A stretch of DNA of 64,000 bases from Eubacteriales bacterium (lineage in GTDB: Bacteria; Bacillota; Clostridia; Acetivibrionales; JANLFN01). The stretch covers positions 48,634 to 112,633 of the forward strand of contig JANLFN010000010.1 of NCBI GenBank assembly GCA_024655885.1. Reading direction: 5' to 3'. Both the position numbers and the translations under genes were made by a program. Within the stretch, counting starts at the first letter, position 1. Every line of letters begins with the position of its first letter. The notes below the pieces were generated by a model. The model was not told the origin of the DNA. It did not search any database and was given only the letters and a program-made list of their open reading frames with translations. Below, piece after piece: positions 7,933 through 16,590 of the stretch.

Positions 7933-7961
7933 TTTTATTTAAGGCCGCAAAGTGTTATAAT
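7933..7961 (+). promoter_or_regulatory. Candidate promoter upstream of murA
   Basis: Extended -10 (TGT-TATAAT, 7953-7961) with no good -35 at 17 bases. It lies about 160 bases before murA in an otherwise empty 219-bp gap. Confidence 0.4.
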
Positions 7962-8118
7962 AAAAAAGGTATGGCTATAAAAAAGAGATAACTTTTTTGA
8001 AATGCATGGATGGAAATTGCCGGAGCAAGAAAAGGATAATTTCCTGTGCAGGATGGAAAAATAGCCTGCCTGTAATTCTGATTTTAATGCAAAAGATAAA
8101 AAGGCTGGTGCATGTGTT

Positions 8119-9378
8119 GTGGATAAGCTGGTTATTAACGGTAACAGGCCTCTTTGCGGTGAGGTATACGTCAGTGGGGCAAAAAATGCCGCGGTTGCGG
8201 TTATTCCCGCTGCATTGCTGATCGAGGGGACCTGCAGAATTGAAAACGTACCGGGAATAAAAGATGTAAGGATACTTGAGGACATTCTTACCCAATTGGG
8301 TGCCAGAATAGAGTTTGACGATAAAAATTCAATCGTGATAGATTCGCAGAACATTAATACATATTCCGCCCCGTACGACATGATCAAAAGTATGAGGGCG
8401 TCTTACTATCTTTTGGGTGCTTTACTGGGGAGGTTTAAAAGAGCGGAAGTGGCATTCCCGGGGGGGTGCGACTTCGGCTTCAGGCCCATAGACCAGCATA
8501 TAAAAGGCTTTGAGGCTTTGGGCGCCAGGGTAGAGGTGGAGCATGGGCTGGTCAAGGCCTATGCCGAAAAGCTGGTGGGGAATAAGATATATCTTGACGT
8601 TGTGAGCGTGGGAGCCACCATCAATTTGATGCTGGCGGCAGTGAAGGCGGAGGGGACCACCGTGATTGAAAATGCCGCCAAGGAGCCTCATGTTGTGGAT
8701 ATAGCCAACTTCCTCAACTCCATGGGGGCCAATATAAAAGGGGCCGGAACGGATGTCATCAAGGTCAAAGGCGTAAGCGCATTGAGCGGTGGGGCGACTT
8801 ATTCCATCATCCCGGACCAGATCGAAGCCGGCACTTTTATGATTGCTGCGGCCGCCACCGCCGGAGATGTGACTGTAAGGAACGTCATTCCAAAGCATAT
8901 GGAGTCATTGACGGCCAAGCTGATGGAAATGAATATCCAGGTGGTCCAGGGAGAGGATTGGATAAGGGTCATCGGCGGTGATCGGATTCAAAAGGCCAAT
9001 ATCAAGACCCTGCCTTATCCGGGCTTCCCAACCGACCTGCATCCGCCCACGGCGGTTCTGCTGTGCAGGGCGGAGGGGACCAGCACCATTACCGAGGGAG
9101 TCTGGGACCAGAGGTTCCAGTATGTGGATGAGCTTAAAAGGATGGGAGCCAAAATTAAAGTTGAGGGCAGAATTGCCGTAATTGAGGGTGTTCCCCGTCT
9201 TACTGGCGCCCCCATCAGTGCCACCGATTTAAGGGCGGGAGCGGCCATGGCCATTGCGGGGCTGGCAGCGGAAGGACGAACCGAAATATACAATGTAAAA
9301 TACATAGACAGGGGCTATGAAAACTTTGAAGAAAAGCTTAGAAAGCTGGGAGCGGATATTCGCAGGGTTACGGAGTAA
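8119..9378 (+). CDS. murA: UDP-N-acetylglucosamine 1-carboxyvinyltransferase
   Basis: 419 residues, full length. It transfers enolpyruvate from PEP to UDP-GlcNAc, the first committed step of peptidoglycan synthesis, in the cytosol. Seen: SGAKNAA with the Lys/Asn pair, catalytic Cys117 in [13 protein letters not shown] (the fosfomycin-reactive residue), PYPGFPTDL and TEGVWDQRF. The loop after PTDL reads HPPTA rather than the common QAQF type. GTG start at 8119; the ribosome site is weak, so a slightly different start is possible. Presence in the wal operon links wall synthesis to WalRK control. Confidence 0.93.
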   Translation: MDKLVINGNRPLCGEVYVSGAKNAAVAVIPAALLIEGTCRIENVPGIKDVRILEDILTQLGARIEFDDKNSIVIDSQNINTYSAPYDMIKSMRASYYLLGALLGRFKRAEVAFPGGCDFGFRPIDQHIKGFEALGARVEVEHGLVKAYAEKLVGNKIYLDVVSVGATINLMLAAVKAEGTTVIENAAKEPHVVDIANFLNSMGANIKGAGTDVIKVKGVSALSGGATYSIIPDQIEAGTFMIAAAATAGDVTVRNVIPKHMESLTAKLMEMNIQVVQGEDWIRVIGGDRIQKANIKTLPYPGFPTDLHPPTAVLLCRAEGTSTITEGVWDQRFQYVDELKRMGAKIKVEGRIAVIEGVPRLTGAPISATDLRAGAAMAIAGLAAEGRTEIYNVKYIDRGYENFEEKLRKLGADIRRVTE

Positions 9379-9435
9379 ATAGAGAAGCAGTGGCTATTCA
9401 ATCTACAGTCCTTTAACCGAAGAAGAGGTGCGCGG

Positions 9436-10227
9436 ATGATAAAATTTTGCAGCCTGTTTAGCGGCAGCAGCGGAAACTCCATATTTTTAAGCGCCAACGG
9501 CACAAAGCTGCTGATTGATGCAGGGCTGAGCGCCAGAAAAATTGTGGAAGCGCTTTATTCCATAGGGGAAGAACCCTCGAAATTAAATGCTATTTTAGTT
9601 ACCCATGAACATATTGACCATATCCGGGGAGCAGGAGTGCTGTCAAGAAAATTCAACCTGCCTGTCTATGCCAACGAAAACACCTGGGAGCAGATGGAAA
9701 GGGAAATCGGCCCCATGAATGTCAAAAACAAAATGGTTTTTAATACGGGAAGGGAGTTTGAGGTGGGAGAGGTGTGTGCCAAGGCCTTTTCCATTCCTCA
9801 TGATGCCGCCGAGCCTGTGGGCTTCAATTTTTTCATCCAGGATAAAAAAATCACCACGGCCACCGACATAGGGCACATCAACAGGGAACTGCTGCAGCAC
9901 TTTGAAAGGAGTGAGCTGCTCTTATTGGAATCCAACCACGATATTGAGATGCTGAAAGTGGGACCTTATCCGTGGCATTTAAAAATGAGGATTTTAGGGG
10001 AGCGGGGGCACCTTTCCAATGAAATGGCGGGCAAGGTTGTGGCTTACCTGGCGGAAAAGGGGACAAGGAGGTTCCTGCTGGGGCACCTGAGCAAGGAGAA
10101 CAATTTTCCCGAGCTGGCCTACCAGACGGTCTGCAATGAGCTCAGCGAGAAAAAAATCATCCCGGGCTGGGATGTAACCCTGGATGTGGTGCTGAGAGAC
10201 AGGGTGGGGAAAGTGATAGAACTGTAG
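9436..10227 (+). CDS. walJ: MBL-fold hydrolase WalJ/YycJ
   Basis: 263 residues. Metallo-beta-lactamase fold with THEHIDH at about residues 55-61, further ligands in SIPHDAAEP and TATDIGH, and GHLSKENN near the C-terminus. WalJ/YycJ is a putative double-strand 5'-3' exonuclease that travels with walRK in Firmicutes. GAAGAGGTG precedes the ATG. The GCTGAG repeat copy E follows the stop within 15 bases. Confidence 0.9.
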   Translation: MIKFCSLFSGSSGNSIFLSANGTKLLIDAGLSARKIVEALYSIGEEPSKLNAILVTHEHIDHIRGAGVLSRKFNLPVYANENTWEQMEREIGPMNVKNKMVFNTGREFEVGEVCAKAFSIPHDAAEPVGFNFFIQDKKITTATDIGHINRELLQHFERSELLLLESNHDIEMLKVGPYPWHLKMRILGERGHLSNEMAGKVVAYLAEKGTRRFLLGHLSKENNFPELAYQTVCNELSEKKIIPGWDVTLDVVLRDRVGKVIEL

Positions 10228-10241
10228 CTGGAGACAAAAAC

Positions 10242-10302
10242 AGGCTGAGAAAGCTGAGGGGCTGAGGCGCTTTCAGCGCAGGCTGAGGGCGCGGCGCCGC
10301 TT
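10242..10302 (+). repeat. GCTGAG repeat, copy E (walJ-rlmH gap)
   Basis: GCTGAG arm, then hairpins GCGC/tttca/GCGC (10267-10279) and the palindrome GCGGCGCCGC, with GCTGAGG units between. Unlike other copies it has no CTCAGC array; the inserted hairpins are GC-only. Confidence 0.65.
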
Positions 10303-10334
10303 TGAGCGAAGAACAAGGGATAAGGCTTAGATTT

Positions 10335-10814
10335 ATGAAAATAACCGTCATCGCAGTGGGAAAATTGAAGGGAAAATATCTCAAGGATGGGATCGCCGAG
10401 TACGGCAAAAGGCTGAGCCGGTTCTGCGATCTGGAAATCATCGAGGTGGAAGACGAGCAGGTACCCGAGCACTTAAGTGAGGTGCAGGAGCTGCAGATAA
10501 AAAAGAAGGAAGCCCAAAGGGTTCTTAGAAAGGTCAAGGACGGTACTTTGCTGGTTGTTCTGGACCTAAAAGGCGAAATGCCTGATTCAGAAGAATTTGC
10601 CGCAAAGCTCCGGTCTTTTTTTGTGTCCGGGAATTCCCATATTTCCTTCGTCATCGGAGGGTCCCTGGGACTGGACCCCGAGCTCATAAAAAAGGCACAC
10701 TACCGGTTCTCCCTGTCCAGGCTGACCTTCCCGCACCAGGTGGCAAGGCTGGTCCTGCTTGAGCAGGTCTACAGGGCATTTAAGATAATCAACGGTGAGA
10801 CTTATCATCGTTAA
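10335..10814 (+). CDS. rlmH: 23S rRNA (pseudouridine1915-N3)-methyltransferase RlmH
   Basis: 159 residues, the normal RlmH length. SPOUT fold with a C-terminal knot: SFVIGGSLGL binds S-adenosylmethionine, and LSRLTFPHQVARLVLLEQVYRA and GETYHR are near-invariant in the family. Start chosen at ATG 10335 (MKITVIAVGK). The open frame back to 10302 runs through the repeat. It is the last gene of the wal cluster, as in most Firmicutes. Confidence 0.96.
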   Translation: MKITVIAVGKLKGKYLKDGIAEYGKRLSRFCDLEIIEVEDEQVPEHLSEVQELQIKKKEAQRVLRKVKDGTLLVVLDLKGEMPDSEEFAAKLRSFFVSGNSHISFVIGGSLGLDPELIKKAHYRFSLSRLTFPHQVARLVLLEQVYRAFKIINGETYHR

Positions 10815-10871
10815 CCTCAAACGTTTTTTCTCTTTGCTCTGATACCACGTGAAAAAGGGGACGCTTCTCAA

Positions 10872-11209
10872 CATTCTTTTATTTTTTTCCTTGAAATACA
10901 AGAAAAAGCTCAAATAAACCCGCTCGAAAGCGAATCTATTCAAGCTTTTCTTCTTTTTCATGGATCCAAATCCAAATCCACTTCCTTCATTTGTGGACTG
11001 CATATCCCGTTAAAAGGGAATGCCAACTGTTCAGCAAGGAGGGCGAGCTCTCTGACCCTGAATAACATGCGTTAGGGACCACTAGCTAAGAATCCGTTTT
11101 CACTTTAGGTTGAGTAGCGTTTTCAAAACCTAGAAAAGTACTGGGTTTTGAAAAATTTTAACTATCATAAATATTGCAACTGGTAATGATTCGCCGTTTA
11201 GTACAACCT
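10872..11209. other. Structured non-coding left part of the Y1 element
   Basis: No credible ORF. It contains hairpins: TCCC/gttaaaa/GGGA near 11008, a CCCTga-ATAAC/atgc/GTTA-GGG stem near 11058-11078, and TTTTCAAAACC (11120-11130) pairing with GGTTTTGAAAA (11144-11154), which could end the transposase transcript. The AAGAATCC near 11090 recalls right ends of IS605-type elements, but no tnpB is present. Confidence 0.5.
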
Positions 11210-12139
11210 CTATATTCTGCAGTCGGCCAATTCATCAAAGATGCCTTTATATATGGAATTCTCTCTGCTAATCAGCTCATATCCCTTGTCGCATAATCTC
11301 GAACACCCTGAGATTGTTATATTGTATATACTGCTGCTTATGTCTTTATAACTGAGGCCGCACAATACCCTTAATGCATATGCCGTGAATGCTCTGAATT
11401 CATATACTTTTCTTCTATATCCTGCAGCACGGCTATCTTTTTCCGCCGTCATCAGCTTTCCTGAAATATAGCTTATTACTTTTGAAGGCTGTATATCCCT
11501 TAGTATTATTTTCTTACCGCTGATATATTCATATTCTGCAGCTTTTTCCAGCCTTTTTTTCATTTCCTTGAGGCTTCCTATATCTCTTTGGTGGCTTACA
11601 AACGCAAAATACTTTTCCGCAAATTTCTTTGAATTATCCTTATTAAAAAGTCCCATGATAAAGCTTGTATCCACGAGGTTTTGAAAGTCCTTTCTCTGTC
11701 CTAAATATATTCCATAGGAAGAATACTTGTAATTTTCCTCTTTTCCTGCATAACCTTCAATATCATGGGCATTATTGTGGATGTATGCCGAAACGGCCAG
11801 ATTGTATTCATCAGTGTCCAATATCCTGCTCTCAAACCTGTCCTGGAATACATGCCCATGCCTGTTATACTTTTTATTATAATACCTGACATAGGCTGTA
11901 TTGATGCTGTGCATGAATTTCGATACGTCAAAGCCGTTTGGGTCAAGGTGAAGATGCAAATGGCTGTCCATAAGACAGTAAGCATATATGTGGCACTGAT
12001 ATTTTTCTTTGTATCTTTTTAATAGCCCAATGTAATAATCCTTGTCGTCATCGTCTCTAAAAAGCATAAATTCGGATACACTGCGGCACATTATGTGAAA
12101 AATCGCTTCAGGATGCTTTTCACGAGCTTTTCTCGGCAT
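11210..12139 (-). CDS. Y1-type (REP-associated) transposase
   Basis: 309 residues. HUH single-strand transposase: YCLMDSHLHLHL holds the HUH metal motif (HLH), and the helix with INTAYVRYYNKKYNRHGHVFQ carries the candidate nucleophilic Tyr and the H-x-G-H-V-F-Q-x-R-F segment typical of TnpA-REP proteins. The C-terminal extension of about 130 residues is longer than in IS200. No frameshift, so it may be active. It lies opposite to all neighbours. Proteins of this class move or maintain short palindromic elements; a candidate target is the 54-bp palindrome at 40272. Confidence 0.88.
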   Translation of the reverse strand: MPRKAREKHPEAIFHIMCRSVSEFMLFRDDDDKDYYIGLLKRYKEKYQCHIYAYCLMDSHLHLHLDPNGFDVSKFMHSINTAYVRYYNKKYNRHGHVFQDRFESRILDTDEYNLAVSAYIHNNAHDIEGYAGKEENYKYSSYGIYLGQRKDFQNLVDTSFIMGLFNKDNSKKFAEKYFAFVSHQRDIGSLKEMKKRLEKAAEYEYISGKKIILRDIQPSKVISYISGKLMTAEKDSRAAGYRRKVYEFRAFTAYALRVLCGLSYKDISSSIYNITISGCSRLCDKGYELISRENSIYKGIFDELADCRI

Positions 12140-12241
12140 ATAGGTCCACCACCAGACATCTTTTTCTATATTTTAACACGGAACATATGTTTTGTAAAGA
12201 ATTTTTTGACATTTTTGTTAATTTATTGAGAAGCGTCCCCG

Positions 12242-13859
12242 ATTTTGTTCCTTTTCGGGCAGGCTCCGGCTCAACACCCAGACCGACATGCTGGAGTTCA
12301 GCTTCGGGATGGAGGGCATCGACCCCCGGGAGCTGCCCGGCATATTCCGCGCCTTAAGGGAGAAAAAGAAATATTACCAGCTGAAAAACGGCAGCTTTTT
12401 GAAGCTGGATTCAAAGGAAATGGATAAAGTGGCGGACTTCCTGGACTACCTGGAGCTGGACAAAACGGATTTCCAGCAGGATTTTGTGGCCATCCCCAAA
12501 TATAGGGCGGTGTACCTGGATCAAAAGATCCGGGATTCCCAGATTCACTTCCTGGAGAGGAATTCCGCCTTCAAGGAACTGGTGCAGAATATCCGGGAGC
12601 CGGAAGACATGGACTTTCCTTTGCCGGCAGGTATCCGGGGAACCCTCAGGGAATACCAGAAGTTCGGGTATAAATGGCTGAAAACCCTTTCCCGCTATGG
12701 CCTGGGAGGGATCCTGGCCGACGATATGGGCCTGGGCAAGACCCTGCAGGTGATCACCCTGATCCTTTCAGACCGGCTGGAGAAGGGACCTCACCCGTCC
12801 CTGGTGGTGGTGTCCACCTCCCTTGTCTACAACTGGTGCGCGGAGGTGGAGAAGTTTGCCCCCCAATTAAGGACAGTGGCCATATCCGGAAGCAAGGCTG
12901 AACGCGCCAGGATGATGGAGGAAATCGGAGCAAGCGACCTGGTGGTGACTTCCTACCCCCTGATCCGGAGGGATATTGAGGAGTACAAGAAGCTTAAGTT
13001 CAGGTACTGCATCCTGGATGAAGCGCAGCATATAAAGAATCCCGGCTCGGTCAATGCCCGGTCGGTGAAGGAAATCAAAGCCGAAAGGCGGTTTGCCCTG
13101 ACCGGGACGCCCATGGAAAACTCGCTGACCGAGCTGCCCAAAAAAATCGAAAACAGGATGGTGGCCGAGCTGACGGAAGAGCAGAAGAAGGTTTACCTGG
13201 CCTATTTGCAGAGGATCAGGAGCGAGATAGAAAGGGAAATCGCAGAAAGCGGTTTTGAGCGGAGCCAGATCAGGATATTGGCCGGGCTTACCAGGCTCCG
13301 GCAGATTTGCTGCCACCCTTCCCTGTTCCTGGAGGATTACCGCGGGGAGAGCGGCAAAATGCAGTTGCTGGAGGAAATCGTTCTGGATTCCATTGAAAGC
13401 GGACACAGGATGCTGCTGTTTTCCCAGTTTACCGGCATGCTCCATATGATAGAGAACTGGCTGAAGTCGGAAAAAATAGACTATATGTACCTGGATGGCT
13501 CCACTCCGGGGGAGGACAGGGGAAGGATGGTCAAAAACTTTAACGAAGGCCAGGGCAAAGTGTTTTTGATATCCTTAAAGGCGGGAGGCACCGGGCTGAA
13601 CCTGACGGGGGCGGATGTGGTGCTCCACTTCGACCCGTGGTGGAACCCGTCCGTGGAGGACCAGGCCACCGACCGCGCCTACCGCATCGGACAAAAAAAG
13701 GCGGTGCACGTGATCAAGCTGATCACCAAGGGCACCATTGAGGAAAAGATATTCAAGCTGCAGGAGAAGAAAAAGGAGCTGATCGATGCGGTCATACACC
13801 CGGGGGAGACCCTGCTGACCAAGATGACCCAGGAAGAAATCCGGTCCCTGTTTGAATAG
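12242..13859 (+). pseudogene. SNF2-family helicase remnant (5'-truncated, internal deletion)
   Basis: The reading frame is open from the transposon edge with no ribosome site at the first ATG (12288). Helicase motifs present: ADDMGLGKT (Walker A), LDEAQ (Walker B), ALTGTPMENS, then LFSQFTGML, YLDGSTPG, SLKAGGTGLNL and DRAYRIGQ. Family members are around 1,000 residues; only about the last 540 remain. A block of about 60 residues between GTPMENSLTEL and PKKIENRMV is missing, in frame. The family normally has a W-x-x-F-D-F segment and a second L-x-E-L there, so deletion between two similar GAGCTG sequences is likely. With the N-terminal half and part of the ATPase core gone, I call it non-functional. 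Confidence 0.85.
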
Positions 13860-13860
13860 G

Positions 13861-13980
13861 GAGGAAATATTTCCCGGTTTTATAAAATCCATTTCCCCGG
13901 GATAGCGGGAGGCTGAAAGCGGAGCTCCTATCCACGGCACCCACACCGAATGAGAAGGCTTAACCGGCTTTCTTTTTTTT
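13861..13980 (+). ncRNA. Structured RNA candidate, family not assigned
   Basis: About 120 bases downstream of the SNF2 remnant fold into successive helices: CCCGG with CCGGG (about 13873-13902), then GATAGC-GGGAG with CTCC-TATC (about 13902-13933), a CGGCACCCACACCG segment, and a terminator hairpin with eight T. It could be the 3' part of a larger structured RNA whose 5' part was lost with the rearrangement, or simply a 3' UTR. I do not recognise the family with certainty. Confidence 0.4.
13953..13980 (+). terminator. Intrinsic terminator
   Basis: AGAAGGC pairs with GGCTTTCT-type sequence (one G-T pair) across a 7-base loop, 13953-13973, followed by eight T. Confidence 0.75.
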
Positions 13981-14100
13981 GTCCCCAAAGGGGAGTTCCT
14001 GTGGGGGAGAGAGCCAGCGATTTTTTAAAAAAAATTAATTTTTTGTTGAATTCTTTTAAAATAACAGAGAATTATGGTAAAAAATAAAAATCATAGCAAA

Positions 14101-14128
14101 TTGACTTATGGAGGGAGAAGAATAAAAT
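14101..14128 (+). promoter_or_regulatory. Sigma-A promoter of glycan operon
   Basis: TTGACT (14101-14106), 16-base spacer, TAAAAT (14123-14128). The predicted start site falls at or just before the CIRCE operator, the classic arrangement for HrcA repression. Confidence 0.65.
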
Positions 14129-14136
14129 AAAAATTA

Positions 14137-14163
14137 TTAGCACTCAAATCGATTGAGTGCTGA
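14137..14163 (+). promoter_or_regulatory. CIRCE operator (HrcA-binding site)
   Basis: TTAGCACTC (14137-14145), nine-base spacer, GAGTGCTGA (14155-14163). This matches the CIRCE consensus TTAGCACTC-N9-GAGTGCTAA with one difference at the penultimate base. It lies immediately downstream of a good promoter. CIRCE normally precedes groESL or hrcA-dnaK; here the first genes are a 24-codon ORF and a sugar nucleotidyltransferase. Confidence 0.9.
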
Positions 14164-14232
14164 TAATGCAATAAGTAAACGCCTGCTGATTTTTAATGGA
14201 TAACATTGATAATTAGAAAGGGGTTTTTTATT

Positions 14233-14307
14233 ATGGGAAATTTTAATACACAACTTAAAAGCAAAGATAATGCATGCCGGAAACCTTATAGAGGGGGTAT
14301 GCGCTGA
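14233..14307 (+). CDS. 24-residue small ORF coupled to nucleotidyltransferase gene
   Basis: ATG at 14233 with GAAAGGGG nine bases upstream; peptide begins MGNFNTQLKSKDN, ends RGGMR, and is basic at its C-terminus. Its stop TGA (14305-14307) shares one base with the ATG of the next gene, so the two would be translationally coupled. It is the first ORF after the CIRCE operator. I know no family for it. It may be a real small heat-induced peptide or just a device to deliver ribosomes to the next gene. Confidence 0.5.
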   Translation: MGNFNTQLKSKDNACRKPYRGGMR

Positions 14308-15323
14308 TGAAAGCACTTTTTCTTGCAGGAGGCAGGGGTACGAGATTAAAGCCCCTTACGGACAGGTTGCCCAAGCCTATGGTTCCAATCATGGGAAAGC
14401 CGTTGCTGGAAAGGAATATGTTAAAGCTCAAAGACTGCGGGATCGATGAGATTGTTTTAAGCACCTGCTACAAGCCTCAATCGATTGAAGAGTACTTTGG
14501 GGATGGGAGCCGGCACGGGTTAAAAATGCACTATGCCAGTGAAGATATTCCTCTGGGCACCGGAGGAGCCATTAAGAACACCGAAAGTTTCTTTGAAGAT
14601 ACCTTTCTTATCTTTAATTCAGATATCTTAAGCGACATTGACTACAGGGAAATGCTCAGATTTCATAAAACAAAATCCGCTGCCGTCACCATTGCGGTTA
14701 CTTCGGTAGATAACCCATCCATGTATGGGGTCATTGAATATGATCAACAGGGCTATGCGGTTTCCTTCAAGGAGAAGCCCCAGCCTCAAGAAATTACCTC
14801 CAACTGCATCAATGCGGGGGTTTATGTGTTTGAGCCGGAGGTATTGAAAGAAATCCCTTCAGGCACGGTGGTATCGGTGGAGAGGGAGGTGTTCCCGATG
14901 CTGCTGCATAAAGGGTATAAAATTGCTGTCTATAAGGGTTGCTCCTACTGGATGGACATCGGGACCCCTGAAAAATATTTGCAGGTTCACACGGATATTC
15001 TGGCCGGAAAATGTAAGATCCCAGAAATTGACTTCTCCAGCCAGGGCGTATATCATGGGCAGAATGCAAGTATACATGGCACGGCGAAGGTATTGGGCCC
15101 CGTATATATGGGGGACAATGTGGAGATCGGCGCCTACGCGTCCATAGGACCCGGTACGGTGATCGGAAGCAATACGCGGATTGACATGGGAAGCCGAGTG
15201 GTGGGCAGCGTCGTCTGGGACAATGTAACCGTGGGAAGCGGAGCGGCGCTTTACAATACCATTGTCGTCTCGGATTGCCATGTGGAGAAGAATGATACGT
15301 ATTATAACACGGTGGCGATTTAG
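14307..15323 (+). CDS. NDP-sugar pyrophosphorylase (mannose-1-phosphate guanylyltransferase type)
   Basis: 338 residues. Nucleotidyltransferase domain: LAGGRGTRLKPLTDRLPKPM with the signature G-x-G-T-R and Lys, then LIFNSDILSDID and NAGVYVF. From about residue 240 there is a left-handed beta-helix tail of hexapeptide repeats (VLGPVYMGDNVEIGAYASIG). With phosphomannomutase and mannose-6-phosphate isomerase downstream, GDP-mannose is the most likely product; glucose-1-phosphate cannot be excluded. The start is fixed by overlap with the small ORF. Operon controlled by CIRCE. Confidence 0.83.
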   Translation: MKALFLAGGRGTRLKPLTDRLPKPMVPIMGKPLLERNMLKLKDCGIDEIVLSTCYKPQSIEEYFGDGSRHGLKMHYASEDIPLGTGGAIKNTESFFEDTFLIFNSDILSDIDYREMLRFHKTKSAAVTIAVTSVDNPSMYGVIEYDQQGYAVSFKEKPQPQEITSNCINAGVYVFEPEVLKEIPSGTVVSVEREVFPMLLHKGYKIAVYKGCSYWMDIGTPEKYLQVHTDILAGKCKIPEIDFSSQGVYHGQNASIHGTAKVLGPVYMGDNVEIGAYASIGPGTVIGSNTRIDMGSRVVGSVVWDNVTVGSGAALYNTIVVSDCHVEKNDTYYNTVAI

Positions 15324-15414
15324 GGTTAAGGATGAGGTATGTGGACTATAAGTTTATAAAAGCATGCCTTGCTCCTTGATTCCGGATACTATCAGGAGAG
15401 GAAGGTGAGCCCCT

Positions 15415-16590
15415 ATGGTTTTCAACAGGGCAAGGAATATAGCGTTTTTGAGCACATATCCGCCAAGGGAGTGCGGATTGGCTACTTTTACGCAAGACCT
15501 TGCAAATGAGCTGGATAAGATGCAGATAATCAATAGCCCAAAAGTAATTGCAGTGAGCAACGGGGATTACGAATATGATGACAGGGTCATCATGGAGCTT
15601 TGGCAGTATGACAGGGAGAGCTATGCCGAGGCTGCTAAAAAGCTCAATGACACCAGCATCGAGCTTCTGGTCATCGAGCATGAATATGGGATCTTTGGCG
15701 GGGAATGCGGGGAATACCTGCTGGATCTGGTTGATAACCTGAGGATACCTTTTGTCGTTACACTGCATACCGTACTTCAGAATCCCCTCCAGAAGCAGCG
15801 GGAGATCCTCAAAGTCCTCGGGGAAAAGAGCGAGAAAATCATAACCATGGCAAGGAATACCGTAGGCATTTTGGAAACGGTGTACGGAATGGATCCGGGT
15901 AAAATTGAGGTGATCCACCACGGCGTACCCTTCAGGATAATGGAACCGAGAGAAAAACTCAAGAAGAAACATGGCCTTGCAGGCCGTCCGGTTCTCAGCA
16001 CCTTTGGCCTCATTAATCCGGGAAAAGGGCTGGAATATGGGATTGAAGCCGTTGCAGAGGTGGCAAAGAAGCACAGGGATGTGGTATACCTTATCCTTGG
16101 ACAAACCCACCCTTGCATCAAAAAGGAGAGTGGCGAGACCTACAGGGAGAAGCTGGAAGCCATGGTGGACGACCTTGGGCTCAAAGAAAACGTGTGGTTT
16201 ATCAATAAATACCTTACGAAGGATGAAATTATCCATTACATCCAGCTCTCCGACATTTACATGACGCCGTACCTTGGAAGGGAACAGGCGGTGAGCGGGA
16301 CATTGGCCTATGCGGTGGGCTACGGCAGGGTGATTGTATCCACCCCCTACAGCTATTCAAGGGAAATGCTGGCGGATGGCAGGGGATTGCTGGCGGAGTT
16401 CAATGATTCCAGGTCCCTGGCAAAGTGCATAAGCTATGTGCTGGACCATCCGGAAAAGAAAAAGGAGATGGAGCAGAAAACGTTAAGCTTCGGCAGAAGC
16501 ATGATGTGGGGAAATGTGGCTAAACAGTACGCGGAGCTGTTCATTAAAACTATAGAAGATTGCAGGAAAAGCGAGGTATCGGCAGTATGA
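15415..16590 (+). CDS. Glycosyltransferase family 4
   Basis: 391 residues, GT-B fold. The N-terminal half has STYPPRECGLATFTQDLANE and the C-terminal half has TFGLINPGKGLEYGIEA and PYLGREQAVSGTLAYAVGYG, which includes the acceptor E-x7-E-type donor motif of retaining GT4 enzymes. GGAAGGTGAG precedes the ATG. It shares ATGA with the next gene. Context predicts use of GDP-mannose for a glycan of the cell surface or a storage oligosaccharide; the acceptor is unknown. Confidence 0.85.
   Translation: MVFNRARNIAFLSTYPPRECGLATFTQDLANELDKMQIINSPKVIAVSNGDYEYDDRVIMELWQYDRESYAEAAKKLNDTSIELLVIEHEYGIFGGECGEYLLDLVDNLRIPFVVTLHTVLQNPLQKQREILKVLGEKSEKIITMARNTVGILETVYGMDPGKIEVIHHGVPFRIMEPREKLKKKHGLAGRPVLSTFGLINPGKGLEYGIEAVAEVAKKHRDVVYLILGQTHPCIKKESGETYREKLEAMVDDLGLKENVWFINKYLTKDEIIHYIQLSDIYMTPYLGREQAVSGTLAYAVGYGRVIVSTPYSYSREMLADGRGLLAEFNDSRSLAKCISYVLDHPEKKKEMEQKTLSFGRSMMWGNVAKQYAELFIKTIEDCRKSEVSAV

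Larger units (their letters stand above)
10857..12240 (-). mobile_element. Y1-transposase (RAYT-like) element with 15-bp inverted ends
   Basis: 1,384 bp bounded by GGGGACGCTTCTCAA (10857-10871) and its exact complement TTGAGAAGCGTCCCC (12226-12240). It contains one Y1-type transposase gene on the minus strand and about 340 bp of non-coding sequence at the left. The right end abuts the truncated SNF2 reading frame, so insertion or an adjacent deletion removed the 5' half of that gene. No target duplication is obvious, as expected for Y1 enzymes. Confidence 0.8.

Noticed and set aside
8422..8898. 158-codon minus-strand frame inside murA
   Set aside because: Antisense of the murA core with no independent signals.
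12242..13859. SNF2 gene as part of an anti-phage defence system
   Set aside because: Truncated and internally deleted, with no methylase, nuclease or other defence gene nearby.
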